Below, piece by piece: positions 1-5,498 of a DNA stretch of 5,498 nucleotides (its first letter is position 1; each line of letters starts with the position of its first letter). The DNA is from Hyphomicrobiales bacterium (lineage in GTDB: Bacteria; Pseudomonadota; Alphaproteobacteria; Rhizobiales; JAJFHR01), in NCBI GenBank assembly GCA_021775515.1, contig JAJFHR010000335.1, positions 1-5,498 of the forward strand, written 5' to 3'. The notes under the pieces are model-generated. The model ran no database searches. It worked only from the letters and a program-made list of their open reading frames with translations, and had not been told where the DNA came from. The position numbers were made by a program, and so were the translations under genes.

Positions 1-333
1 CTCGGCGCTTTGCGCCAGTCCCAGGGGATCGGCCGAATGTTTTTTGGCATCCTCCACGTCGCTCGCATCAAGCGGTTCAAGACGGGTCCCGGGATCACCA
101 GTTATTGAAAGAAAACAGTCGTGATCACCGGGCAAGGCGAAGACATATCCCGCTTCTGGCACAATCACCAGAAGCCTGCGCAGTGTCGGCGTTTCAATAA
201 AAACTTCGACGGGCCCGCCAACCACCCGCCACAAATCTGATTTGGCCGCCAGATTGACCGGACTTCCAACACCTACATCAATCAAGGTGCCAGACTTCGC
301 CTTTGTTCGTTTTATCCGTGTAACCTTGGCCAT
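1..333 (-). CDS. NHLM/NHLP-type export ABC transporter, permease/ATPase subunit without C39 peptidase (N-terminal 111 residues, cut by window edge)
   Basis: The frame is open from an ATG at 333 to the window edge. It begins MAKVTRIKRTK and contains LWRVVGGPVEVF at residues 34-45 and RRLLVIVPEAGYVFALPG at 52-69. This W-x-V-x-x-G-x-V-(D/E)-V-F stretch followed by a G-x-x-(L/V)-F turn is the cyclic-nucleotide-binding-like N-terminal domain typical of the second ABC protein of NHLM systems, which takes the place of a C39 peptidase. The transmembrane and ATPase domains would lie beyond the left edge and are not seen. The start follows the stop of the C39 exporter by 5 nt, with TGGAGG at 349-344 as ribosome binding site, so the two subunits are probably co-translated. 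In the family the two are thought to act together in exporting a leader-bearing peptide. The family call rests on the N-terminal domain and on gene order. Confidence 0.8.
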   Translation of the reverse strand, partial: MAKVTRIKRTKAKSGTLIDVGVGSPVNLAAKSDLWRVVGGPVEVFIETPTLRRLLVIVPEAGYVFALPGDHDCFLSITGDPGTRLEPLDASDVEDAKKHSADPLGLAQSAE

Positions 334-338
334 TTCCC

Positions 339-2516
339 CTAGGCCTCCAGCAAACTGGCGTAGTGGCCATTTTGGATCATCAATTCTTGATGGTTGCCGC
401 GTTCCACCGGCAAGCCCTGATCCAAGACGATAATTTCATCGCAATCGCGAATTGTACTCAAACGGTGGGCGATAATGATGCAGGTTGCACCGCGGCGGCG
501 AATGGCATCCATAACTTCTTTTTCGGTTATCGGATCTAACGCGCTCGTAGCTTCATCCAACACGATGATTGATGGATCTATACTGAGCGCGCGGGCAAGC
601 TCCAGTCGCTGGCGCTCGCCACCGCTGAAATTTCGCCCTGCTTCGCTAACCTGTGAATCATAACTGCCCGGCCGCGCCGAAATGATTTCATGGATCCCGG
701 CATCATGAGCAGCTCGAACAATCGCCTGCTCTTCAATACTCTCATCCCACAACATCAGGTTCTCTCGTATCGTCCCTTCAAACAGGGAATTTTTTTGATC
801 CACATAAGCAAATCTCGCGGCACAAACGCTCCGCGGCCATTTATGAATGGGACGGCCGTCCAGACACATACTGCCGGAACGCGGCGAGACCAGCCCGGCA
901 ATCAGCTTTCCGATCGTGGATTTGCCCGACCCCGAGGCCCCGACCAGGGCAATGCGGCTGCCCGGCTTAACTTCCAGCGACAGGTCCCTGATCAACGGTG
1001 CATCCAGCGGTGCATAGCCAAATGACACATCAATCAGAGATATTTGCCCATTTGGCAGCTTGTCCAGTCCGCCATTGGCAGTGGCTCTGAAACGAACATC
1101 AGTGTTTTGTGCCAGTACATCGTCCAGGCGCGACAGATATGATTGCAGTTGCTGCAACTGCGCACCGAAGTTTGTCAGGTTGGCTATCGGCACCATGAAG
1201 CTTGCCGCCAGGCTCTGGAACGCCACCAGCATGCCTAAGGTCATCTGACCGTCCATCACGGCGCGGCCACCAATTATGAGAACCGCTGCAATGCTCAATG
1301 CCTGTAACAATCCCGGCACGGCAGAAAGCCAGGATTGCACCCGGCTTACCGCATGTTCTCCATTGGCAACATTGGCATAAAGACCACTCCAGCGTGTAAA
1401 TAGGGTGTCTTCAGTGCCTGAGGCTTTAAAGGTCTCGATGTCTCGCAATCCGGCGATAACGGCGCTTTGGTATTTACCATCGTCAATGGAAATCTTGCGG
1501 TATCTGGCGGCCAGATACCGGGAGGTTGCGACAAGAAACACCAAATTGACCAGGGCCAAAACTACGATCACAACAGCAAGCGGAATGTGATAGGTCAACA
1601 TGACGGCCAAAAAGAACACTGCCATCAGGGCACTCAGCGCAGCGCGAACAAATTCTCCGGTCAAAAGGTCGGCAAGACCTTCATTAAGTTCCATACGCTG
1701 GGCAATTTCTCCAGCAAAGCGCTGATCGAAAAAAGAGATTGGTAAAGACAGAAGGTGAGATAAAAATTTCCGCGAGCTGTCGCTGGCCAGGGCAATGTTA
1801 ATGCGGGCAAGCGTATGAGATTGCATTTCCGCAAGCACATAACGAATGATAGCGGTCACAAACATGCCGATCATCAACGGCGGCAGCCAGTCATTGAGGC
1901 CACGAACCAATACATAATCGACAAAAATTCGGCTGAACACCGGAACAATAATGCCCGGCAGGACGACTGCTATGGAGACCAGAAAGACAAAGAGCAGAGG
2001 AAGTTTGTACCCTGACAATCGCCCATATAAGGAGCCCAAAACACTGGGTCTGGAACTGCCGCGTTCAAATTCTTCTCCCCGCGCAAAGATTAAAACCACG
2101 CCGGTGAACATTTCATTGAATTCTTCAAAATCAACCTTGCGCTGACCCGAAGCCGGATCATTGAGATAAACAGTCCTGCCACGAATTCCTTCCACCACGA
2201 CAAAATGATTGAAATTGACAAAAGCTATCATCGGCGGGGTAAGGTCACGCAGATTTTCAGGCTCGGCTTTCAAGCCTTTAGCCGTCAGTCCAAAGGCTCG
2301 TGCGGCTTTAAGTATATTACTGGCCTTGCTGCCGTCGCGGGAAACACCACACGCTGTACGCAGCTCTTCCAGAGGCATATGACGGCCAAAATATCCCAGA
2401 ACCATTGACAGGGCTGCAGCTCCACATTCCGCAGCTTCCAGTTGCAGGATTGACGGTGTTACCGCCCGCTGCCCCAGCCCCAGGCTGGCAAGCGGCCATT
2501 GCCAAATTCCAGCCAT
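339..2516 (-). CDS. NHLM/NHLP-family export ABC transporter, C39 peptidase/permease/ATPase subunit
   Basis: A 725-residue, apparently intact inner-membrane exporter. Residues about 15-145 are a C39 cysteine peptidase: Q25 (oxyanion hole) and C31 in LQLEAAECGAA, H104 in NFNHFVVVEG and D120 in LNDPASG. This set cuts leaders after Gly-Gly-type sites. ECGAAALSMVLGYFG and GVSRDGSKASNILKAAR are typical of the NHLM branch. About six membrane segments follow (near 171-194, 208-230, 291-310, 311-332, 398-418, 424-446). The ATPase has Walker A GASGSGKST (526-534), Q-loop Q574, signature FSGGE (630-634), Walker B IIVLDE (650-655) with catalytic E655, SALD (658-661) and H-loop H684. All key residues are present, so it should be active. 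The ATG overlaps the adaptor stop as TGATG with no strong Shine-Dalgarno, implying translational coupling. RTX-toxin exporters of similar layout lack the catalytic Cys, so that alternative is unlikely. Confidence 0.95.
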   Translation of the reverse strand: MAGIWQWPLASLGLGQRAVTPSILQLEAAECGAAALSMVLGYFGRHMPLEELRTACGVSRDGSKASNILKAARAFGLTAKGLKAEPENLRDLTPPMIAFVNFNHFVVVEGIRGRTVYLNDPASGQRKVDFEEFNEMFTGVVLIFARGEEFERGSSRPSVLGSLYGRLSGYKLPLLFVFLVSIAVVLPGIIVPVFSRIFVDYVLVRGLNDWLPPLMIGMFVTAIIRYVLAEMQSHTLARINIALASDSSRKFLSHLLSLPISFFDQRFAGEIAQRMELNEGLADLLTGEFVRAALSALMAVFFLAVMLTYHIPLAVVIVVLALVNLVFLVATSRYLAARYRKISIDDGKYQSAVIAGLRDIETFKASGTEDTLFTRWSGLYANVANGEHAVSRVQSWLSAVPGLLQALSIAAVLIIGGRAVMDGQMTLGMLVAFQSLAASFMVPIANLTNFGAQLQQLQSYLSRLDDVLAQNTDVRFRATANGGLDKLPNGQISLIDVSFGYAPLDAPLIRDLSLEVKPGSRIALVGASGSGKSTIGKLIAGLVSPRSGSMCLDGRPIHKWPRSVCAARFAYVDQKNSLFEGTIRENLMLWDESIEEQAIVRAAHDAGIHEIISARPGSYDSQVSEAGRNFSGGERQRLELARALSIDPSIIVLDEATSALDPITEKEVMDAIRRRGATCIIIAHRLSTIRDCDEIIVLDQGLPVERGNHQELMIQNGHYASLLEA
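344..349 (-). promoter_or_regulatory. Ribosome binding site of the second ABC exporter, inside the end of the C39 exporter gene
   Basis: On the minus strand TGGAGG lies 10 nt before the ATG at 333 and forms part of the last sense codons (Leu-Glu-Ala) of the upstream gene. A second purine run, AGGGGA at 340-335, overlaps the TAG stop but is only 1 nt from the ATG, too close to serve. Terminating ribosomes would cover both, which favours coupled translation. Confidence 0.6.
1498..1520. repeat. Perfect 10-bp inverted repeat with 3-nt loop inside the C39 exporter gene
   Basis: The arms 1498-1507 (CGGTATCTGG) and 1511-1520 (CCAGATACCG) pair at all ten positions around the triplet CGG. In the mRNA this is a strong hairpin. 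It encodes residues 333-340 (RYLAARYR), in the region just after the predicted fourth membrane segment. No U-tract follows on either strand, so it is not a terminator. It may simply reflect the palindromic peptide RY-LAA-RYR. Confidence 0.7.
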
Positions 2517-3799
2517 CAGTCAAACACCGCCGATGCATCACCAAAACGGCTAATGCCTGGAACAATAAGTTCAAGCACCCGGACCTTTCTGATTACAACA
2601 TCACCCGATAATAACGTGCCGCTATTTATCGGTTGCGGTGGCCCTTGAGATGACGACCAGGTGAAGCCCGAGGTGGTGGATTTATTTCTTTTCAGGGCAA
2701 CACGGATTTCAATCGGAGCGCCACTGGAAGAAAGCTGCTTAACTAGCTGATCATTTTGCAAAATCCGGCGCATCCCTTCCGGTGTTACCGGCAAGGGAGA
2801 AACTGATTTGACTTCGCCCAGAATGAAACCATATTCCTGCACCCGCACCGTGCTCGGTGCTATTTGCACGGCCATTCCAGGCTCCACACGCTTGCCCTTT
2901 TCAGGTGTCATGAATAGCAGGGCGATAAGACCATCTTGCACTTCCAGAGGTGCCAGAGTTGCCAGGGCCGTGCCGGGTTTGACCACTTCCCCTGGATTGA
3001 CCTTAATCTCGACAATACGCCCGGCCTGGGAAGCGCGGATAATCTTCTGCGACGATAGCCGCGCCGACAAGCGGGAAATTTTTCTTTTCAGATCTTCAGA
3101 TGCCAGGCGCTTATCGAGCAGGGCCAGATATCGCACACTTTGTTTTTCCGCCGTCTTCAGTTTGATCGAAATGACTTCTTCATCCAAGGTGCTCAAGCGC
3201 TCGCGAGCATTGCTCAAAGCAAGTTGAGCATCAATCAACCTGTCTCTTAAAACGACCTTTTGTTTTACCAGGTCTTTGACACTGCGAAGTTTTTCTTCGA
3301 GCAGCGCCTTGCGTTCATTCAGCAGATCGCGCGTATTGGCGATAGTCTTAAAGCGCTCTTCGCTGGCCACCGCGTCGCGTTTTGCCTGTTCACCGTAAAA
3401 CGTCGTGAGTTCATCATACCGCAAGGTAGCATCAGCCAGTTCCGCCACTGCACCAGCAATTTCGCGTTGCAATTCAGCCTTTGACACAGTGGCAACCACC
3501 TGGTTCAGCTCAACCACATCTCCCACCTTGATGTCAAGGCTCTTCAGGCTGCCTTCAGTTGTTGCCACAATTTCTGCCAGACCCGCCTGGTTGATTAGAA
3601 TACCCTTGCCTGCCACCCGGATGGGTGCGCGGGCCAAACTTGTCCAGGAAATTCCAGCAACTACACCTGCAAATACCACAAGCAAAAGCATCCAGGCGGA
3701 CGGCCGCACGAGACTGATTGGGCGATCAAGTTGGTCGGGCGATGCCAGCCGGTCAAGGGCGGCTTTGCGGAAAATTTGTTGTCGAGGTTGTTTCCCCAT
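2516..3799 (-). CDS. NHLM/NHLP-system secretion protein (HlyD-type periplasmic adaptor)
   Basis: A 427-residue adaptor that would link the inner-membrane ABC exporters to the outer membrane. Numbered from the chosen ATG at 3799, the cytoplasmic start holds IFRKAALDRLASPDQLDRP (9-27), a hallmark of this family. One membrane anchor follows (about 36-54), then a first lipoyl half (about 76-108), a long charged helical hairpin (about 108-250, coiled-coil-like), a second lipoyl half with AGRIVEIKVNPGEVVKPGT (259-277), and a beta-barrel region. The C-terminal GPPQPINSGTLLSGDVV (386-402) also fits the family. An in-frame ATG at 3835 adds 12 residues, but its AAGGGG lies only 3 nt away; AAGAGGA sits 8 nt before the ATG at 3799 and gives the usual family N-terminus. 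Its stop overlaps the next gene by 1 nt. No outer-membrane partner is visible. Confidence 0.92.
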   Translation of the reverse strand: MGKQPRQQIFRKAALDRLASPDQLDRPISLVRPSAWMLLLVVFAGVVAGISWTSLARAPIRVAGKGILINQAGLAEIVATTEGSLKSLDIKVGDVVELNQVVATVSKAELQREIAGAVAELADATLRYDELTTFYGEQAKRDAVASEERFKTIANTRDLLNERKALLEEKLRSVKDLVKQKVVLRDRLIDAQLALSNARERLSTLDEEVISIKLKTAEKQSVRYLALLDKRLASEDLKRKISRLSARLSSQKIIRASQAGRIVEIKVNPGEVVKPGTALATLAPLEVQDGLIALLFMTPEKGKRVEPGMAVQIAPSTVRVQEYGFILGEVKSVSPLPVTPEGMRRILQNDQLVKQLSSSGAPIEIRVALKRNKSTTSGFTWSSSQGPPQPINSGTLLSGDVVIRKVRVLELIVPGISRFGDASAVFD

Positions 3800-3807
3800 G
3801 CACTGTG

Positions 3808-3814
3808 TCCTCTT
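3808..3814 (-). promoter_or_regulatory. Ribosome binding site deciding the adaptor start
   Basis: On the minus strand AAGAGGA lies 8 nt before the ATG at 3799, a normal distance. The alternative upstream ATG at 3835 has a purine run just 3 nt away, so 3799 is preferred. Confidence 0.6.
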
Positions 3815-3897
3815 AGAGCTTGAGAACACTAACATAAACCCCTTCGAGCGTCATGATTGCGGAGCTTAAGAGCAGCAATTCAGACGTCAGATAACAC

Positions 3898-3918
3898 CGG
3901 ATTTCACTGTGAAAACCG
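3898..3918. promoter_or_regulatory. Operator-like interrupted palindrome upstream of the export operon
   Basis: The sequence CGG-A-TTTCAC-T-GTGAAA-A-CCG is symmetrical about position 3908: a perfect 6-1-6 core, then one mismatched pair, then three more matching pairs on each side. A 1-nt spacer is too short for an RNA hairpin loop, so a site for a dimeric regulator is the better reading. It lies about 100 nt before the adaptor start at 3799, in the only gap from which the exporter trio could have its own promoter. A weak promoter-like pair (TTGAAA at 3960-3955, TAAATG at 3936-3931, 18-nt spacing) would place it just after the transcription start. I cannot name a regulator. Confidence 0.4.
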
Positions 3919-3958
3919 ATAAATTCCGCACATTTACGCCGTATTAACCATGAGTTTC

Positions 3959-3984
3959 AAAACAAGCCCGAGTTTGCTCGAACT
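3959..3984 (-). terminator. Probable rho-independent terminator after the acyltransferase gene
   Basis: Read on the minus strand, AGUUCGAG (3984-3977), loop CAAA (3976-3973) and CUCGGGCU (3972-3965) form an 8-bp stem with two central G-U pairs, followed by UGUUUU. It starts about 36 nt after the acyltransferase stop at 4021. On the plus strand the two G-U pairs become C-A mismatches, so the structure favours the minus-strand transcript. The stem is short and only moderately GC-rich, so termination may be incomplete. Confidence 0.5.
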
Positions 3985-4020
3985 CCTCATCCCAAACATA
4001 AGAAAACTGGCGGGCACAGA

Positions 4021-5211
4021 TTAACGGTCGCGGATTTTTATTACCACGTCTTTCAAAATCCGGCGGCAACGTCGTCTCATCGCTTCGAGCTGCACATAAT
4101 ACCCAAATGTACCCGGTGCCATAGATTGATCCGCGCCCAGAAGAAAATCGCCGACCTTTGTGGAATTATTCCACAAACTTTGTATAGCGTGGCCGGCAAC
4201 GGTGGTAGCGGAATCAAGCCGGTCAGCCCACCTCGTTTCGAGAAAATCGCGGACAATGTCTTCCTCCAGCAACAATCCAGGACTATGAGACTTGTAGGTC
4301 TCATCATAAGCGCATTTTAACGTGAAAGCTGTTCGACCGGTCGAAATCGACAGGCTCACGGCAACGGGCATTTCATCCAGATAAAGCACTTCAGCCCGCG
4401 TTATTGATTTACCCTCGTTACTGCCAAACGCTTGCCGCGCGAAGGCAGCAGTGTCCGGCGAACACGCAAGGGCAGTTTTGCGTTCACCTTTCCAGCCGGA
4501 CTTCTCGATGCGCATAAACTCTTCCACCGCAGCATCCAATTCCGGGCCAGAGGTATAAGAGCGCATGGAAATCTGACCTATTTCGCTCAACCGCTTGCGA
4601 TTGCGTCTCAAGCCGCTTCTTCGATTTTTTGACACATGAGCGAGCATGTGTTCATCGAAAGTAGTCCCCTGATCAAGTACGGGACGGTCAAATACCTCAA
4701 ACGTGGTTGAGGGTAGATTTTTCCCGTTCAAGACCCCATAGAATATGGCAGCGACAGGCCCTTCAATGTTGAGATTGTTAAACAGCCAGAACCTGCCCCT
4801 GCCTGCGTCATCACACATGAATTCAATCAGAGCTTCTACAGCTTCCCAGGCATGGTCGCGCTCGACGAGAGGAATAGTTAAGGTGATGAATGGACAGATC
4901 CATGCAGAGTTCACCTGAGAGGCTCCCAACCAACGCCATTTTTCCGGAACATAAGGCAAAAACCCGATCAAAAGACCACTTTTGTATACCGCCAAGGCCT
5001 TGATATCGCAGTCTCGTTCGATATATTGCAACAGCGGCCGCATAAATGCCGGGCAGTAATATGCATTTTCCTCCAGCGCATTCAGGCTCAGCCTTTCCCA
5101 CTCCGCGCCCAAGGCAAAAACACCCTCGCGGTCCAGACAGACAACGGCAGGTTTTGCCTCATTGATTTGAGAAAGATTGTTCTGTTTATCTAAACTGACT
5201 GCCATGGCCAT
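4021..5211 (-). CDS. BioF2/CelD-like GNAT-fold acyltransferase (Acetyltransf_6 type)
   Basis: A 396-residue soluble protein with no signal peptide or membrane segment. Numbered from the ATG at 5211, the diagnostic part is the C-terminal GNAT-like domain: FMRIEKSGWKGERKTA (232-247), then AEVLYLDEMPVAVSLSI, then LKCAYDETYKSHSPGLLLEE (298-317). E-x-S-G-W-K-G and Y-(D/E)-x-x-Y-x-x-x-S-P-G are characteristic of this family, often found in exopolysaccharide and cell-envelope loci. Members are thought to transfer an acyl group to a sugar or amino group; the substrate cannot be read from sequence. The basic stretch KNRRSGLRRNRKRL (195-208) matches the linker seen before the second domain in relatives. 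The open frame extends to an ATG at 5313 inside the flippase gene, but AAGGTGAG (5223-5216) points to 5211 (or the ATG at 5205). It lies 49 nt after the flippase stop, probably on the same transcript. Confidence 0.85.
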   Translation of the reverse strand: MAMAVSLDKQNNLSQINEAKPAVVCLDREGVFALGAEWERLSLNALEENAYYCPAFMRPLLQYIERDCDIKALAVYKSGLLIGFLPYVPEKWRWLGASQVNSAWICPFITLTIPLVERDHAWEAVEALIEFMCDDAGRGRFWLFNNLNIEGPVAAIFYGVLNGKNLPSTTFEVFDRPVLDQGTTFDEHMLAHVSKNRRSGLRRNRKRLSEIGQISMRSYTSGPELDAAVEEFMRIEKSGWKGERKTALACSPDTAAFARQAFGSNEGKSITRAEVLYLDEMPVAVSLSISTGRTAFTLKCAYDETYKSHSPGLLLEEDIVRDFLETRWADRLDSATTVAGHAIQSLWNNSTKVGDFLLGADQSMAPGTFGYYVQLEAMRRRCRRILKDVVIKIRDR

Positions 5212-5215
5212 TTGT

Positions 5216-5223
5216 CTCACCTT
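5216..5223 (-). promoter_or_regulatory. Ribosome binding site deciding the acyltransferase start
   Basis: On the minus strand AAGGTGAG lies 4 nt before the ATG at 5211 (5 nt counted from the AGGTGA core). The upstream candidates at 5313 and 5250 show no comparable motif. The ATG at 5205, with about 10-11 nt spacing, remains possible. Confidence 0.6.
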
Positions 5224-5260
5224 TGCCACCACTACCGCCACCGGATGCATAAATTCACGG

Positions 5261-5498
5261 TTACGACTTACCACCGCGCCGCAAAACAGCGGGCAAAGGA
5301 ATGCTGAAAACAATGTTGATGTCTAATCTGGATTTCACAATGCACGCCAAGGTCAAGCTGCGCACGCCAACCGAAATCGCGGTGGCAATCGCTGCGCCAA
5401 TCACGCCGTAAAGGGGGATAAGAATAAGGTTCAGCACAATGTTCAAAACCAGTGCCGCCAGCGATGCTCCCGCACAGATCCGTTCATGCCCCAGCATG
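5261..5498 (-). CDS. Polysaccharide/oligosaccharide flippase (Wzx/MATE-like), C-terminal 78 residues, cut by window edge
   Basis: The frame enters from the right edge and ends at TAA (5263-5261). The visible tail reads GHERICAG, then a membrane segment NIVLNLILIPLYGVIGAAIA (19-38) and a second hydrophobic stretch ISVGVRSLTLACIV (41-54), then a basic end RRGGKS. The pattern G-H-E-R followed by N-x-x-L-N-x-x-x-I-P-x-Y-G-x-x-G-A-A-I-A-T is the classic C-terminal signature of lipid-linked oligosaccharide flippases of the MOP superfamily. These proteins usually have about 400-500 residues and 12-14 membrane segments, so most of the gene lies outside. The ATG at 5497 is internal and should not be taken as the start. 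Its role would be to move undecaprenyl-linked glycan units across the inner membrane, but the repeat unit is unknown. Confidence 0.8.
   Translation of the reverse strand, partial: MLGHERICAGASLAALVLNIVLNLILIPLYGVIGAAIATAISVGVRSLTLACIVKSRLDINIVFSIPLPAVLRRGGKS

Noticed and set aside
4..16. 5-bp inverted repeat GGCGC-TTT-GCGCC
   Set aside because: It is short, inside the second exporter's coding sequence and without other signal.
339..3799. RTX-toxin (HlyB/HlyD) type I secretion as the identity of the exporter and adaptor
   Set aside because: The C39 domain keeps its catalytic Cys, His and Asp, whereas HlyB-type domains lack the Cys. The adaptor and exporter also carry motifs of the NHLM branch, and no RTX repeats are present in the window.
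3405..3869. Plus-strand open frame of 154 codons
   Set aside because: It lies antisense to the well-supported adaptor gene, starts inside it and shows no recognisable domain. The same holds for the 139-codon plus-strand frame at 2808-3227.
3931..3960. Candidate sigma-70-like promoter (TTGAAA, 18 nt, TAAATG) on the minus strand
   Set aside because: The -10 box matches the consensus at only about three of six positions and the -35 overlaps the terminator U-run. It is too weak for a feature of its own and is mentioned only with the operator-like palindrome.
3934..3999. A 21-codon minus-strand ORF in the gap between the acyltransferase and the adaptor, considered as a precursor peptide
   Set aside because: It is very short, lacks a Shine-Dalgarno sequence, has no double-Gly-type site and no leader similarity, and its sequence is the terminator hairpin itself.
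4285..4304. 7-bp inverted repeat ATGAGAC / GTCTCAT with a 6-nt loop
   Set aside because: It lies in the codons for the conserved D-E-T-Y-K-S-H-S-P-G motif of the acyltransferase, has no U-tract, and is short enough to be chance.
1..5498. CRISPR arrays, tRNA or rRNA genes, insertion sequences
   Set aside because: I saw no spaced direct repeats, RNA-gene signatures, transposase motifs or terminal inverted repeats; nearly the whole window is accounted for by the five minus-strand genes.

Overview
The window is a minus-strand gene block, read here from right (upstream) to left (downstream). It has five genes: the C-terminus of a polysaccharide/oligosaccharide flippase (right edge), a BioF2/CelD-like GNAT acyltransferase, a periplasmic adaptor (HlyD-type) protein, a C39-peptidase ABC exporter, and the N-terminus of a second ABC exporter that runs off the left edge. 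Motifs seen in the last three match the NHLM/NHLP natural-product export family (nitrile-hydratase-leader or Nif11-like leader peptides). That family is built as one adaptor, one peptidase-permease-ATPase and one permease-ATPase with a different N-terminal domain.

Organism: the adaptor implies a Gram-negative envelope. The protein style, moderate GC (roughly half by eye) and this gene combination suggest a proteobacterium, perhaps an alphaproteobacterium. That is an inference; the window has no rRNA or other phylogenetic marker.

Layout: 5498-5261 is the flippase tail. 5211-4021 is the acyltransferase; its start is set by a good Shine-Dalgarno sequence 49 nt after the flippase stop. 4020-3800 is the only real intergenic gap. 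It holds a probable rho-independent terminator for the upstream pair and a 21-bp interrupted palindrome that could be an operator for the downstream trio. 3799-2516 is the adaptor, 2516-339 the peptidase exporter (stop and start overlap as TGATG), and 333-1 the second exporter (5-nt gap, ribosome binding site inside the preceding gene). The last three are almost certainly one translationally linked operon.

How they could work together: the C39 domain would cut a peptide leader after a double-Gly-type site, the two ABC subunits would drive export, and the adaptor would span the periplasm. No precursor peptide, modification enzyme or outer-membrane channel is visible here, so the cargo is unknown. 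The flippase and acyltransferase suggest that the exporter lies in or beside a surface-glycan locus.
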